DNA of 64,000 bases from Zygnema cylindricum. Its lineage: Eukaryota; Streptophyta; Zygnematophyceae; Zygnematales; Zygnemataceae. Below are positions 1-12,300 of this stretch, piece after piece; the first letter of the stretch is position 1; each line of letters opens with the position of its first letter. The stretch spans positions 312,241 to 376,240 of the forward strand of contig JBBHKE010001377.1 in assembly GCA_037447655.1 (NCBI GenBank), given 5' to 3'. Position numbers and translations under genes: made by a program. The notes beneath the pieces are model-generated. The model did no database searches. It had not been told where the DNA came from and saw nothing but the letters and a program-made list of their open reading frames with translations.

Positions 1-2274
1 GTAGTCTTAAAACTAGTTTAAAAATCCGTCCCTCAAAAAAGTTGTTCTTTCATTCATTTATCTTATGCAGTCTAATCTTTTCATGACCTGGATTCCGTTT
101 CTTTTTGCCCATACTTTTTTTGAGGCGTTTTGTGTTGAATGGTTTATTTGGTTTTTTTTGGAAATGCTTGTCTTTTTTCCTACAAAAATGAACCTATTTG
201 GATTCCTTCGTCACTTGTGAGCTGTGAGCTTATATTGATCCAGTACACTTTACCAGTAACAGTGTGGTTCACATTGTTTTTTTTTTTTTTTAGTCTAAAC
301 CCTTCATTTTCTTAGTTTGAATTAGGTTTGGCCAGGCGAATCTGTTTAGTACAAAACACGTGTATGTGGGAAATGTGCCTAAAAATTTGATCAAAATTCT
401 GATGATATTCACCTAAATTGGGAGGTTTTTTTAGAGTTGTATACTGCAATAGTATCGGCGGTTTCTGGTACTGAGTACCAGGGATGGCGTCTGTCTTCGC
501 TCGATATGGCAGTTCGATATGTACTGGCGGTATACTGGACATTGTAGTATAAACCCTTTTTTTTTAAAACATAAACTTGACCATGTTCCACTAACAGTGG
601 TTGCTTGAAAATGCGTTTGTTTTGTGCATACGAGTATCAAGAATATTGGTGTGTATACATAGTTTCTAACCAAGTGGTTCAAAGAAGGCAATAGTGAAAG
701 TATTGAAAAGTAGAGGCTAAAAGTATGTGAAAAATACATCACAACCTTAAAGTACAAAATCTAAGTGGCTGTGGATTAGTCAGACATTGACCTGTGCGAG
801 TTCGTGACTGAATTCAAAACCAAAAAAAAAAAACTGTACTGAGATACCACATCAATTCCGGTTCATGTTGTGTTTTTTTTTTTCTACGTTGTTGCCTCGC
901 TTTTTCTCTAATTACTTTTTTTTTTTTTTTTTTGTAATTTTTTCACGGGCACAAACTCTTAGAATGTGAAGTGCAATATAAAAAACAAGTAAAGGCGATC
1001 TGGGAGTTGCACTTTTTGTCTTTCTGTGAAAGTGTGACACTGTCATGCCTGACAATGCCGTCTTTTCCGTTTTCTCTAACATATCCTTTTTCTTTTCTTT
1101 CTTCTTTTTTTTCACTTTGAGCCCTAATTTTTGGAGGGAATAGTCAAGGGTTTTACATTGGTCATGAGCCAAACCCTGATATGTCCAATAATTGATCGAT
1201 CTGTCAAGCTACTTGATGTTATTGGTAGCTGATAGTATTAGGGATATATATGTATTTGGCGGACATAGCTATGTATGCGTATCATATAATTCCGTAACAT
1301 GTTATAGATTACTGTAGTTTTTTGCTAGTACCTACATTACTGTAGGGGAGGTGTGTGTCGAAACTATTTTGTAGTGTTTTGAATTACAAAGAAACGAGGC
1401 GTTGTTTGTTTCCGGAAGCTCGGATTGGGCTAGGGATGAGCCTTACATATCTCGACTCTGCCGAAATATCAGTGATGTTCCATATTACTGTAGACCCAAC
1501 CTGTTCAAGTCAGCGGCAGTTCAATAATTATTAAACTCTCTTTTATAAATTGAATCACTGAGGTTTATGAGATTCGACTCCGGTTTCATGCAATCTTTAT
1601 TAATAATGAATCATAGTATTGTATTACATGCTATTTGACTGTCCAGCCTAACTGTGGTTTGGGGAAAGTGACAGGAACGTGTAGCAGAGAGTACCGGGAT
1701 TGGGGTTCCTTCAAAACGCTTATTATTGAATCTCAGATATTAGATTGTTTATATATTTCAACATTTCCATGTAGAATTTTATCATGCAGAACTCGTTGGG
1801 GACAACATTACTAAAAGGGTTCCACTTGGGCCAAACCCAAATTATTTTCATTAACTGTATGAGGGTTTATTGGGGTGGGTACTATGAGTAATCTACCGCG
1901 TCACAAAACTGTTAACGAAGCATTCCCTTTGACAAGAATGACAAAAGATATAAAAAGTACTAAACCCTGTAAATATATTGTTTTGGGGGATATCCTGTAC
2001 ATCACCTTATTGGATAAACAAAATCTTATTATCGGTTCGGTCTTGATGCCACCAACGGGCAATAGTAGAAAAAATGGATTTACAGGAGAAAAGGTGAAAG
2101 ACAAAAAGGAAAAAAGTTTTGTTGTTTTGGGTCTATGGACAGCTTTAGAACTCCTTTTTTAGAGACAATGGAAGTCAGCTTTTCATTTCGCAGTTTTCAG
2201 ATGATCTTACTTTCCTTTGTTTTTTAATGTTTTTTTTTTTTTTTTGCATTACTCCTGCCTTTTTTCTTGAACAG
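1..2274. other. Intron or intergenic DNA before the first gene
   Basis: No convincing exon is visible on either strand. The DNA is AT-rich with many T runs. Because the coding block that follows starts at a splice acceptor, much of this stretch is probably an intron of that gene, whose earlier exons lie outside the window or are not recognisable here. The open frames present are short, lack any family motif and overlap homopolymers. Confidence 0.5.
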
Positions 2275-4027
2275 GTCGTTGGAAGACCACCGAGAAAAGC
2301 TTCAAAAACAGAACAGTCAAATGGAAAGTACAAAACAGCTCCACATAAACCTCAGTCTTGGAGAGCCAGGGAGTCAAGCAACTTTTTTTAAGCTGCCCGA
2401 ACCGCCTGGAGAAGAAAAAAGGTATTCAAACATAGAAGAGAGCAAAAATTGGGGGCCAAAAAGTGCTGTTTTTAACATCGATTCTCACCGGAGCCTCATA
2501 AGTGAATCAAGTGAAGTAAGTTCCGTTCTTTTTCAAAAGAAGAATGACAGGAAGTCACAAGAGTATGTTTCAAAACAAGATTTTCCCTCAATTTCTCGGT
2601 CTCCAAGGAAGAGTTATCGAGGAAGATCTCCCAAAACTCACAGAGAGTCAAAATTTTCCAGCGATTTGGACTCCTTAATGGGATCTGGAAGTGGAAATAG
2701 GCAAATAGGGAAAGAAATTTTTGTTTCCGAGCTTAGTAGTTGCGACAACGAGCTCGAAAAACTAGAAAAAGAGCTTGAAAATTCTTTCGATGGAGCTACT
2801 TTTGAAGTTTCCCCTAGAATGTCTTCGACTTTGAGTGGAGGAGATTGTTTGTTTGATTTGAGTGAGGAAACTGGAGGAACAAATAATCAGAAAAGGAATT
2901 CCGAAATATGGGAAAAATGGTCTTCTGGAGGAGATTCCCAGAAGGGTGGAGGAGAGAGAGAGAAGAGAGAGAAGAGAGACAAGCGAGAGAACAGAGAAGT
3001 AGTAAATGATTCTTCTTCGGCGGGTCCTTCGCGACAGTTGGAAAATTTTAGAGGAGAAGGTTTAGGAAGAGGTCCATTAGGAGGAGAGAGAGGAAGGGGG
3101 AGAGAGAGAGACAGGGTGAGAGAAGCTCTCTCTGTTCCGAGTGACCTGAGTCACATGTCTATTTGTAGTTTGAAAGAGACGAAAGAATTTGATAATACTA
3201 CAAAGAGAGAGAGAGAGTTTAGTACAGAAGAAATTCAAAACGTAGGAAAATGTGAGAGTGAAGGGAGTGGAACTGCTCCTCAGGGAGGGGGAAGAGGAGG
3301 AGGGGGAGGAGGAGGGGGAGGAGGAGGGATGAGGTCTTCTCAGGCGATAAGTGACCAGGAGGGAAAAGGATCTCTGGTTTTGGAAGAGGCCCATGATTAT
3401 GGAAAAGGGCGAGAGGGGACAGGAGAGGGGAGAGGAGAGGGGAAAGGAAAGGAGAGTGGTCCTGCAAGCTCCTCGGCTTCTTGCAGGTCTGCGGGAACTC
3501 TAACTGGGTGGCCAGAAGGAGAAGGAGAAGGAGAAGGAGAAGGAGAGGGAGAGGGAGAGGGAGAGGAGGTAGTGTTTCTAGAACAAGTAACAGTGATAGA
3601 TAAATGGGGGGCTCATACGAGTGCAAAGTCTTTTTCATGGGAAGGAGAGACAGAGGAGATGAAGAGGGAGAGGAGAGGGAGAGGGTCGAAGACAAAAGGT
3701 GGACGGAAAAAGAATATCGAAGATGGGTCAGGAACAGATAGAGAGAGCGAATTGAGTGTCGGAAAGAAGAATTCGAGGGTGGGTCCGGAGAGAAAGGAAG
3801 GGATAAAGGAGAGGAGAGGGAAGGTGTGGGAGGAGAACAAGGAGGAGAGTGAGGAGGAATGGAAGGAAGAGAGAGAGAAGGTGGAGGAGAGAGGGGAGAG
3901 AGAGGAGGAAAGGGAGGAGGAGAGAGAGGATAGGACGGTAAGACGAGGACTGGACAGTAAATTAGACAAGATTTTAGACAAAATGGTGGAAGATATGGTT
4001 CAAGTGTGTATTTCTGTTGATAATTAG
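2275..4027 (+). CDS. Last exon of a Glu/Arg/Gly-rich low-complexity protein
   Basis: An open frame of about 583 codons starts at a good 3' splice site: a long T-rich tract, then TTGAACAG before 2275. It ends at a TAG at 4025-4027. There is no ATG near the left edge, so this is a terminal exon and not a whole gene. The first 200 or so residues are ordinary mixed sequence, with a short acidic heptad-like patch (ELEKLEKELENSF) around residue 160. Then come Arg/Glu repeats, a run of about ten glycines, a (GE)n tract, and a long E/R-rich helix-prone segment ending in SKLDKILDKMVEDM. The length of frame kept open through non-repetitive sequence argues for real coding. I recognise no domain, so no function is proposed. 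The purine-only repeats are expected to be unstable in length. Confidence 0.6.
2936..3960 (+). repeat. Coding purine-rich (GAGA/GGA) low-complexity tract
   Basis: Within the exon, GAGAGA, GGAGGA and GGAGAAGGA repeats encode Arg-Glu, poly-Gly and Gly-Glu runs. The coding strand is almost all purine for hundreds of bases. The antisense frames read as Ser/Leu/Pro-rich shadows and are not genes. Confidence 0.8.
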
Positions 4028-5707
4028 ACTCGCCATAAATTTCTATTTAAACATCATGTCTCATTGTGAAAAATTGTGTCGAATTTTTTGGGTTCTAAGA
4101 AAATAACACATAGAAACGGAAAGGTAGAGAGAGGGGAAGAGAGAGAGAGAGTGTGTGAGAGAGAGGGAGAGAGAGAGAGGGGGGGGAAGAGAGTGGGGGA
4201 GAAAGAGAGAGAGGAGAGGAGAGAGATTGTTGTACATTGCTGTTGGTCAGAGGTACAATTTGAAATTGTACATTCTTCGAGGAAATTTTCGTTTTTTCCT
4301 TTTGGTGGTTTTTGTAACAACGAAAAGAAACGTAGAAAGAGGAAAATAAGGAAAATAAGGAGGAAAAGGAGGAAGAGGAGGAAAGGGAGGAAAAGGAGAA
4401 AAAACAAACTTAGAACATTTTTTAAGTGATGAACATTTTTATTTGCTTTTATATTTTTTATGTGTGACATTGACCAGAATTTGTGAAGAAAAGAATATAA
4501 ATTATACTTCAGAAATTACAAAAAGTTTATGACGATCGAAGGTTTTTTTTTGGTTGTTTGAGAAGGTTTCCAGGTAATCTGAATATTTTTTGTATGGTTC
4601 GAGTTAATTTTTTATTTTTTTTCGTCTATTCGGTGGTTGTGACGTTTTTTTGTAATGGGATTTCTATCAAGTATTCTTGTCTTTTTTTTTCACTTTCTTT
4701 TTGTTTGTGTTTTTGTTTTTTATTTAGGAATGTTTTTGTTTTAAAAATGTTTTTGATTTAAAAAAAAATTGATTCAAAAATGTTTTTGACACAGTTTCGA
4801 TGATGTTCTTATCGGGTTTCTTGCAAGTCCTCAATAATTTTATTTTTAATGCAACTTGTTATTTTTTTTTTTTTTTTTGTTTTAGGTCTACGTAAAGTTT
4901 GTCAACTCTTGGTCGGAGTATTTTCCCGTTTAGATTTTTTTGTTTGTAACTTAATTTTTTTCAGTCACTCAATACTGCATTTTTCTAAATTCGACATCTT
5001 ACATGGTATTCTTACTTGGTTCATGTGATTTGGTGGATAATTATGGAAATGTTGAGATTTTTTTTAAGTTTTTTTCATATTTTAGCTTTTGCTTTTATCT
5101 GTCCTCTTGAGGATGTTAAAAGGTTCTTTTTTCCGAAGCAAACTACACCGGTGTCTATGGCAATACCGTCGAAAAAGGGAAAAGGGAAAATTAGTGTGGC
5201 GTGAATTGACTTTCCACCAACACCGTTATGTTTTTTTGTCGTACACATTGGGTAAAACACTTGATATTTTTTACCCCTCTTTCTGAGGGCAAGCTTGTAC
5301 AACCTATACGGGTTGTAGGGTTTTTTTTTCACTATTTGCCCTAAATTTGTACGTTTTACTTTCATTACGGCAAATTTCTTCAGTGTAAATATCCTAGCAA
5401 TTGGGTAATGTTCACGTGGCCATATATTTACTGTTGTATAAAGACAAAGTATTATTTTATCACAATATGATACGTTTCCCACGATATTAAAACATAGGGT
5501 CAACGCAATTAGTTGCCCATACCAAAAAGAGGCCCATTTAACGTAGCACTAATAATGGTGAAAATTTGTTTTTACGAGTTTTGTATGTATAAACAAAGTT
5601 TGTTCAATGGAAAGTTGTTTCCCTAATAATAATGCATACATGAACAATGTAGAGTTATTGTCATTCTGTTTGGCACGATCGTTAAAAAATTTGTCAATGG
5701 ACATCAA
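4028..5707. other. 3' flank with GA tract, then T-rich noncoding DNA
   Basis: After the stop codon a second purine-rich tract (about 4115-4235) continues the GAGA character of the exon, probably in the 3' UTR. A GGAAAA-rich stretch follows at 4325-4405. From 4430 to 5700 the DNA is T-rich with no coding signature. The small open frames here are Phe/Leu-rich by-products of the T runs. Confidence 0.5.
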
Positions 5708-5923
5708 CACCGCTCGCTGTTATTAGTGTTAAAGTTTTCTTTCCCACTTGAAATATCTTTTCTTTGTGCACACTTGTTGGATTGTCAATCCGATGGTTGC
5801 TATTGGAAGGCAAGATTCTCTCCTTCCTATTGGCTGTTTCCGATTGACAATCAGACAAGTGTGTACAGAGAAAAGATGTTGTAAGTGGCGATTATTTATT
5901 TAACCTTATGACGACGAGCGGTG
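5708..5923. mobile_element. MITE A (CACCG-ended, 216 bp)
   Basis: The left end CACCGCTCG and the right end CGAGCGGTG are perfect 9-bp terminal inverted repeats. Inside them GTTATTAGTGTTAAAG on the left relates to the ends of the copy at 22106. The inner arms also pair (ACTTGTTGGATTGTCAATC against GACAATCAGACAAGT). There is no coding capacity, so it is a non-autonomous DNA element. The immediate flanks are CA rather than the TA seen around the 37.8-38.7 kb copies. Confidence 0.75.
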
Positions 5924-6662
5924 CAGTACCCAAAGTAATAATCATACTCATTGACACCTTCGAGGTGGCCTTAAACAAAATACTCTCGATCTTGAAATTT
6001 AAATTTTTTATTTTATCGGAATATGTTAAGTTTTAAGCGCTATTATTAGATATTATAGACCTGTTTTTCCGTAACACTATTTTAGAGGAGTCCCCAATTC
6101 AGGTACTGAATCCACTCCATGCTTTATTATAAGTATGACGGATGTAGTTGTTTCCTAAATAAAATGTGATCAATTTAGGGTTATTAACATCAATTTGGTG
6201 TGGATTGTTTTAAGAACTTCAAACACTTAGAAACTTCAGCAAAATCATATCAACAAAACAAAAAAAACCCTGAACCTTTCGTGACACGCAACGTTGTTTA
6301 AACTTTCTTTTGCTTGGAGGATCCTTCGATAGAGATACAACATATTTAATCCTATACCATAGCTGAAAAGTATGCACCCATTGAGCTTATTATATGCATA
6401 GATAAACCACGCATAGCATAGATTTTCGGAAGATAAGATCGGGACAAAAATTGAAGGAGTCCCAACGGTTACAATGGGTGCAAAAATATTTTTATTCAAA
6501 TAAATAAAGAACGCACGATGGATGAAGTTGTCTCAGAAAATTCGACGAATACCGTATTGCGGTTGACGCTGTCCCCAAAATTTCGACAAAATTCGACGAC
6601 TACAATGTTCACAGGTTATAAAATGTGGATGAAGGGTTTCACCGGGGCCGCGCCCAGGAGAG
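5924..6662. other. Noncoding DNA between MITE A and the tRNA gene
   Basis: AT-rich, with no gene, repeat array or element ends that I could identify. Confidence 0.4.
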
Positions 6663-6734
6663 GGGGTGTTCCGAGAATTGAACTCGGGACCTCTCGCACC
6701 CTAAGCGAGAATCATACCACTAGACCAAACACCC
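6663..6734 (-). tRNA. tRNA-Pro (anticodon AGG)
   Basis: Read on the minus strand, a 7-bp acceptor stem (GGGTGTT with AACACCC) encloses the A box TGGTCTAGTGG, an anticodon arm CTCGCTTAGGGTGCGAG with loop CTTAGGG, and a T arm CCGAGTTCAATTCTCGG that holds the B box GTTCAATTC. The discriminator base is C, as expected for eukaryotic tRNA-Pro. It is 72 nt long with no intron and no encoded CCA. The loop reads AGG, decoding CCU and, after A34 modification, CCC. The body matches the conserved plant cytosolic tRNA-Pro pattern. The nearest A-run on the plus strand, a weak pol III terminator candidate, is about 45 nt beyond the 3' end. Confidence 0.95.
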
Positions 6735-7225
6735 AGATGTTCAATTACTATATGTTTATTTAATTTATCATAAATTTAATAATTATTAAATATGGTGATA
6801 CGCCTATTATATCGATCGTTGCTTTCCTTCGAGTCTTCGACTTTTATTTTTAACGCGATACGCGTGGAGACGAGATTATACGGACGACATCGCGTACCTG
6901 CTCCTAAATCCCGGAACCAAATAACAACATGCTTCTCATTGGACCGACAGAATCTGTCGAGAAACTAACGGCAGCAGTGATGCTTTTTGCCGGTAGATTT
7001 TGGCTATAAACCCGGAAAATAAATTACCGGCTTTTTCAGCTGTCTATTAGGGTAAAGAGTTATTGTATCAAGAAGGCCCTCTGTTACGGTGTCGTAACGT
7101 GTTAAGTGTTAACGAAAAGCGACATTTTATTGGTCAAAGTTTATTTTGGAAAGGAAAGTGCTCGCGAGTCCGTTAACATTTTTGCGCTACAGTAATGAAG
7201 GGCCTCAACGTTACGGAGTACAGAA
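6735..7225. other. Noncoding DNA
   Basis: No gene, element end or array recognised between the tRNA and the next MITE. Confidence 0.4.
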
Positions 7226-7727
7226 CACCGTTAATCGTAATCAGAGTAAATTACTCTAATTCGGTCGCTCGAAATTTCGACTCTATCACTTGAAATAGAG
7301 TAGATGATTCTAATTTTTTCATTATTCTATTTAAGGTAATGTATAATTAGTGTTTTTAATTCTAATATAGGCTCGTTTTAAATAGTGTGGAATACGGACG
7401 ACCTCCGACCGTGCAAAATGGTACTTTATTAAGTAAAAAGGTACAAATAATGATTTAATACAGGCCGTTATCATGTAACTGCGTTTTAACAAACCACGTA
7501 GTGCAAACGTCATAGTGACGATAAACTGTACGTTTTGCCAAATTCTGTACGAATACCTTATTTACAGTAGAGGATATTAGCGTGCCAAATTAGAGTACTA
7601 AAATAAATTAGAGTAAACTTCATAGTTGAAACAACTCTATCACATAAATTAGCATTCATTACTTTAATTGTTTTTTTGTAGTTTTTGTACGTTAATTTTT
7701 TCATTACTTTAATTACGATTCGCGGTG
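7226..7727. mobile_element. MITE, about 500-bp family, copy 1
   Basis: The left end CACCGTTAATCGTAATCAG and the right end TTAATTACGATTCGCGGTG are imperfect terminal inverted repeats. The interior matches the element at 37996-38504 along its whole length, for example the shared core AAATAGTGTGG followed by GTGCAAAAT and ACTTTATTAAGTAAAAA. It is 502 bp and has no coding capacity. Two full-length diverged copies in one window with the same ends make the boundaries well supported. Confidence 0.8.
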
Positions 7728-9228
7728 TAGCTGAATAATATAGGGTACGAAATGTGTCAGTGTGTACGTAAATTTTATCATTAGTTTGTACGTTGGTGAA
7801 AAAAATATTTTGTACTAAAGTTAAATAGGAAAATTGCTCATCACTTCGTACTAAAGTGCCCGGATAACGGGATCGACACTACAAATAGCGTGTAGCTGAC
7901 ACGGGAATTTGCCCTCAACCTGATTCATAAAAAACAAAAAATAATGACGGGGGGGAATCGCTCGAATGTGTTCAAACTTCGATAATGTGAACACAGATTA
8001 TAGTTGTTAGACTGTGGGAATATGGTAAGATAAACTAGTGTAGTGTGTGTTAATTAACGTTAATGTTTCGTTAAGCTGAACCGAAATTAGTAGTGGTGTG
8101 TATCGGGTTAAAACTTACCTCAATAAAACGGATATCGATAGTTATTGGTTATCGACAAGTGAGGGGTCACGTTATATCGCTCCGGAACCAACAAATTTTG
8201 TATCGCCGAAAAGTGTAAAACATATAGTAAAATATACTATAGTAATTTATACTGTATTGTATAAAATTTTGTACATTGTTTAGTGTAGTACGCTACGTGT
8301 GATAATATGTTTCGTACTTTCGTAGAAAAACGTACAAATGTATGGTTTGGACCGTATAGTTCTCGTCGTTAATTAACAGGGACGATATTTATCAATAATC
8401 CATAGCTATACATCGGTTTTTTATCGTAATAATGATAACGTTCCGATCCCTCTACCCCCTGTCCCTGTCTTCCTATCCCTTACATTGAGCTAGTTTTCCC
8501 ATAGCAATTCATGCGGCATTTGACCACGTGTCAAAAACACGAGCGCCACCTTCTTCTTCCTTCTCCTCTTCTCTCCTCCCTTGCCCTCCTCCCTCCTCTC
8601 CTCCTTTACATCTCTCGCACGTGGGAAAAGAGCCTCGTCCTCTTCATCCGGCTATCCATTCATATTGTCATTTATCAGGCTCTCATTGGAGGAGACGAGC
8701 ATTCTTCTTCCGCCCAAGATTAGGAAATTTTGAAACTTCTGAAACATTTGGAAGTCGGGCAGGTGATCGAAAACTTTCCAAGTTATCCCGAAAATTGGGC
8801 AACTGGAAAAGATAAGGAGAGGCGATAAAACATAGGTGCACGGAAGATAGACATATTAAAGAAAATGAAATGTAAATAGTAAAACAAACATGGAGGTTCA
8901 AATTAGAAAAATTATCAAGTGCTAGGTAAAATTGTTGATGAAATGGAGGTAAAGACAATGCATCAGGAGTTGAAAACATAAGTCAATTATAACGGAAATG
9001 CAATTATTTTAGTTTGAAGAGAGATTATTGAAATTAAATGAAGGAAATGAGTAAGGTCGGATATCTATTAGCAAAAAAGTGAGGTTGGTTACTAAAGGTC
9101 ATAATGTTTCGTTCATGTCTGAATCTTGCATTTTTAAGTGTGTAGGTCGCTCGCGTGTGAGGTGTCCACGTCGCCCCCCTCCCATTTTGCTTTACGACGC
9201 CTCGCGCCGCGTGGCGCGTCGTACGTTT
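7728..9228. other. Noncoding DNA with a degenerate hAT-like end
   Basis: Around 8090 the sequence TAGTGGTGTGTATCGG followed by GATATCGATAG and GGTTATCGA resembles the left end of the hAT family found at 20429 and 24425. No matching right end is clear, so it is at best a decayed copy. The 8550-8620 segment is pyrimidine-rich. No gene was recognised. Confidence 0.4.
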
Positions 9229-9307
9229 ACATATGTTTAGGGTTTTTTATCATTTGTGTTTTTTTTATATAAAAAAAACACAAACCAATAAAAAACCCTA
9301 AACATGT
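9229..9307. repeat. Long inverted repeat (hairpin) with CCCTAAA at its base
   Basis: The left arm TTTAGGGTTTTTTAT...TTTGTGTTTTTTT and the right arm AAAAAAACACAAA...ATAAAAAACCCTAAA are near-perfect complements around a central TATA. The pairing extends outward through ACATNTGTTTAGGG and CCCTAAACATGT. The stem is about 37 bp with only a few mismatches, so a strong cruciform or a small foldback element. Confidence 0.8.
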
Positions 9308-12300
9308 AACCCTAAAAATCCGAGGTACCAAAAAATGTACGGTATTTTGCAAAGTGTCGAGCGAGAAAACTAACGAACCTTTACCTGTACCATATTTCTT
9401 TGTTTTTGTGAAAACATATTTACTGAAATACTCATTGGATTCTCCAAGGTTATGGGCATAAACCTTGGCCGTCCGATGTTCCGCTTTTTAGAATACGATA
9501 AGTCATCGCTTGAACCCTTTACTGGACGTGTAAAATTAGTCCGCGTGGAGAATAGAAATAAAAATCTACGATGAACGCGCGACCAGGTGCCTACACGTCT
9601 CATACGCCATTTACATTACGCCTATGTGGATGCGAATCCACCTAAAGCCGCGAGAAAATCTTTGATGGAGGATCTCCTTTAACGCTCCTTTCGCCATCCA
9701 CTGACTTTGTTGCACAAGTTTTATAGTTGCGTATGCTTTTACAAATCTAAGGTTTCGTCCGCTTGTACATATTTTTATTAATTTTTTGCGGTTGTACAAA
9801 TATTACATTCAGACTTTGCATGCGAAGATTCTCTCTAGATTTTCAGCATCTTCATATTTACGTGGTACCAGCCAGAATGAGCCACGCAAATAAAAATTTA
9901 GAATGGAAGACACGGCAACCAATGGGAATGCGCGGCAGCCAGTTAGCGTATCCGTACGTTTACCGAGACCGCTAATGGAAGTCCGGCCTAGTCTAGCCTA
10001 AGCGATGGAGGAAGCCCAGACGAGACTCGATGACAGAACAATAAAATAATAATTCTATAGAAATAAGCGCGAGCGTCAGTGTTGTCTTTGACTTTCTAAA
10101 AGATTATGATTGGGCACTCAACCTTTGCCAGCGTAGCCGTGTGCTTAATGCCGGCAGGACTATCAAACTTTTTTAACGTTTGTGAATGGAATCATACTAT
10201 TATAACTTTTGTGGCCAGAAGTCAGCTGTCTGTGAAATGTTTGTTACGTTTTTGATTGGCCGCGACGCCGGAAGTCAAAAACATTCAACGTTGATGATGA
10301 ATCGCATACGTCACTCACTGTGAGACTGTGAGGGCGTGTGCCATGTGTCCTATGTAAGGGTTTTTTCTCGTCGTTTTCACAGAAAATGGGACTCGCAACG
10401 ATAAAATCTTACGCCGTACGAAAACGGGCAATAACCAAAGTACATTTTGCGTCATCTTGTAACTTTTGAAAAGTTCGTCAATTTGGCGTTACTATCATTT
10501 CGACCCACTTCCACGTCACGCCAGTTATCTTCACACTTGTACTGGAATCAAATCGCGACCTGATTTTACTTAGAATAATACGCTATTGACGAATTGACGA
10601 ATAGCAAACGGTATTGCATGCGTGAAACGTCTTCAAAAAAAATTGAACGACGGAGAGTACTGTACACGTTATTTTTTTCACTGCTCGTCAGCGCATGTAC
10701 GTACGAAAATGACAAACATGTACGGAAAAAAATCGTTGGGGTCTCGGACCTCCACTTTCATTCATGGGTCCTTTGCAAAAGTTTATGTCGTCCTCGTCTC
10801 TTCCCCTCTTTCTCATTCAACCGCTCCTCTTTCTCTCTTCTCTAGATGAAATGCAGCAATATTATTATCAAATGAAAGATATATATTTCTATTTTTTTTA
10901 ATATTTTGGTCCGAGTTTGATGGCATATTGAATGATAAAAGATAAGAAAAAGAAGTCGGGAAGCCATGGCAGAAAATTTACGTACTATTGACGTCAAAAA
11001 GTAGCATGACTTCGCTATGTCACAAAACCCTAAACATCTACAGTGTTACAAAAACCTCGACGACTACAATCGTCGCCGTTTTTGTAGACGCCACCAATTT
11101 TGGGAAGTTTCGTAGTCGTCTACATTTCGTTTCGTACTCTGTCGCACATTTTGTAGACGTCTACAACTGTTACATATTTGACGTAAAGAAGGCGCAAGTA
11201 ACGATTGACATAGGAAAAATTTGAAAAGTACACCGTAAAATCTGCGCTAAAATCCAAAGTAACATTTCAAAGTTTTGGTTACATGGGCACACACCCTGAG
11301 TGACGTAACAAGCTTCACAGGCATGCTTCACAGGCATTTAGCGTGACACGCCATGACGTCGTCGCTTTCACCACCGCCGTCGAGACGTCCCCTTCGCCCG
11401 TGATATTACGTGACGTCGATGTTGTCACTATTGCACAGTCATTGTGTGTGATGCTTCGCTATTTTTCAGAATCGCGTCAACTGTTGGTGATTGGTTGGGG
11501 ACTCCGCGTGCGCACCTTTTTGCGCGATGAACACACAATTGCCAACACTAATTTTGAACGGGCATAAGGAGGCAAAATTCTTAGGTCGTGAAAAGTTAGT
11601 CAACACGCGGGGCTATTAGTGAGTTTCAACTAGCGCAGTTACATAAGATATATCTCAGCCCACTCTAGGTTTTTGTCGTTTTGCAGTGCCATTTTGAGGA
11701 TACAATATCGTCTCCCTCAACAAGTCGAACACATACGAGGAGGAAAACATCAAGGAGTTGGGGGGAATCCAAATTTTAGTAGTACGTTAACCATATCAAG
11801 GTTGTTCTCCAAACTCAAGGCCAGATAAAATAAAGATATTTGGACCAAACAATTTTCCCATTCGGCCCGCATTTTTCAACTAGCTTAGACACTCAATCAC
11901 CGTCCATTAGGCTACTTGCTGAAAAATGTTGACACGCTTCTCAAGACAAACGTCCGTTCCACGGTGGACAACAACATAGGAACTTTGGTGACCTAGTGTT
12001 CTGACGCCGCTCAGATTAGTACTAAGGCACACCGAATTTGCTTATACGAACGAATTTGATTTCATGGCCAATCCTTAAGGTCGCGGTAAGATTTAAAAAA
12101 TGGCTTGTCTGACAGATGGTGGACCAAATCCCGAATTTCGACATAACAACTAGGCGGGTAAGGAAAAGTGATGGACCCCTTTTGGGGAATGTAATGCTCC
12201 GGAAAAGCCATGGAAAGTGATTACAACGATGTTCTCAGACCCATAAGGCCATGTTTACGTTGACGTGGCTTTTGACAAGACCAGAAAAACATAGAAGATT

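Noticed and set aside
1875-2162. 95-codon frame as an upstream exon of the first gene
   Set aside because: It has no splice-compatible end joining 2275 and no motif, and its composition is like the surrounding DNA.
3077-3981. Minus-strand Ser/Leu/Pro-rich frames opposite the GA-rich exon
   Set aside because: They are antisense shadows of purine repeats and have no motifs or conserved structure.
2275-4027. Assignment of the first exon to a named plant protein family with short acidic coiled segments
   Set aside because: The only resemblance was a short E/L-rich patch, which is not diagnostic.
6518-6763. Plus-strand 81-codon frame at 6518
   Set aside because: It runs across the tRNA-Pro gene on the other strand, and its ordered middle part is only the tRNA read antisense.
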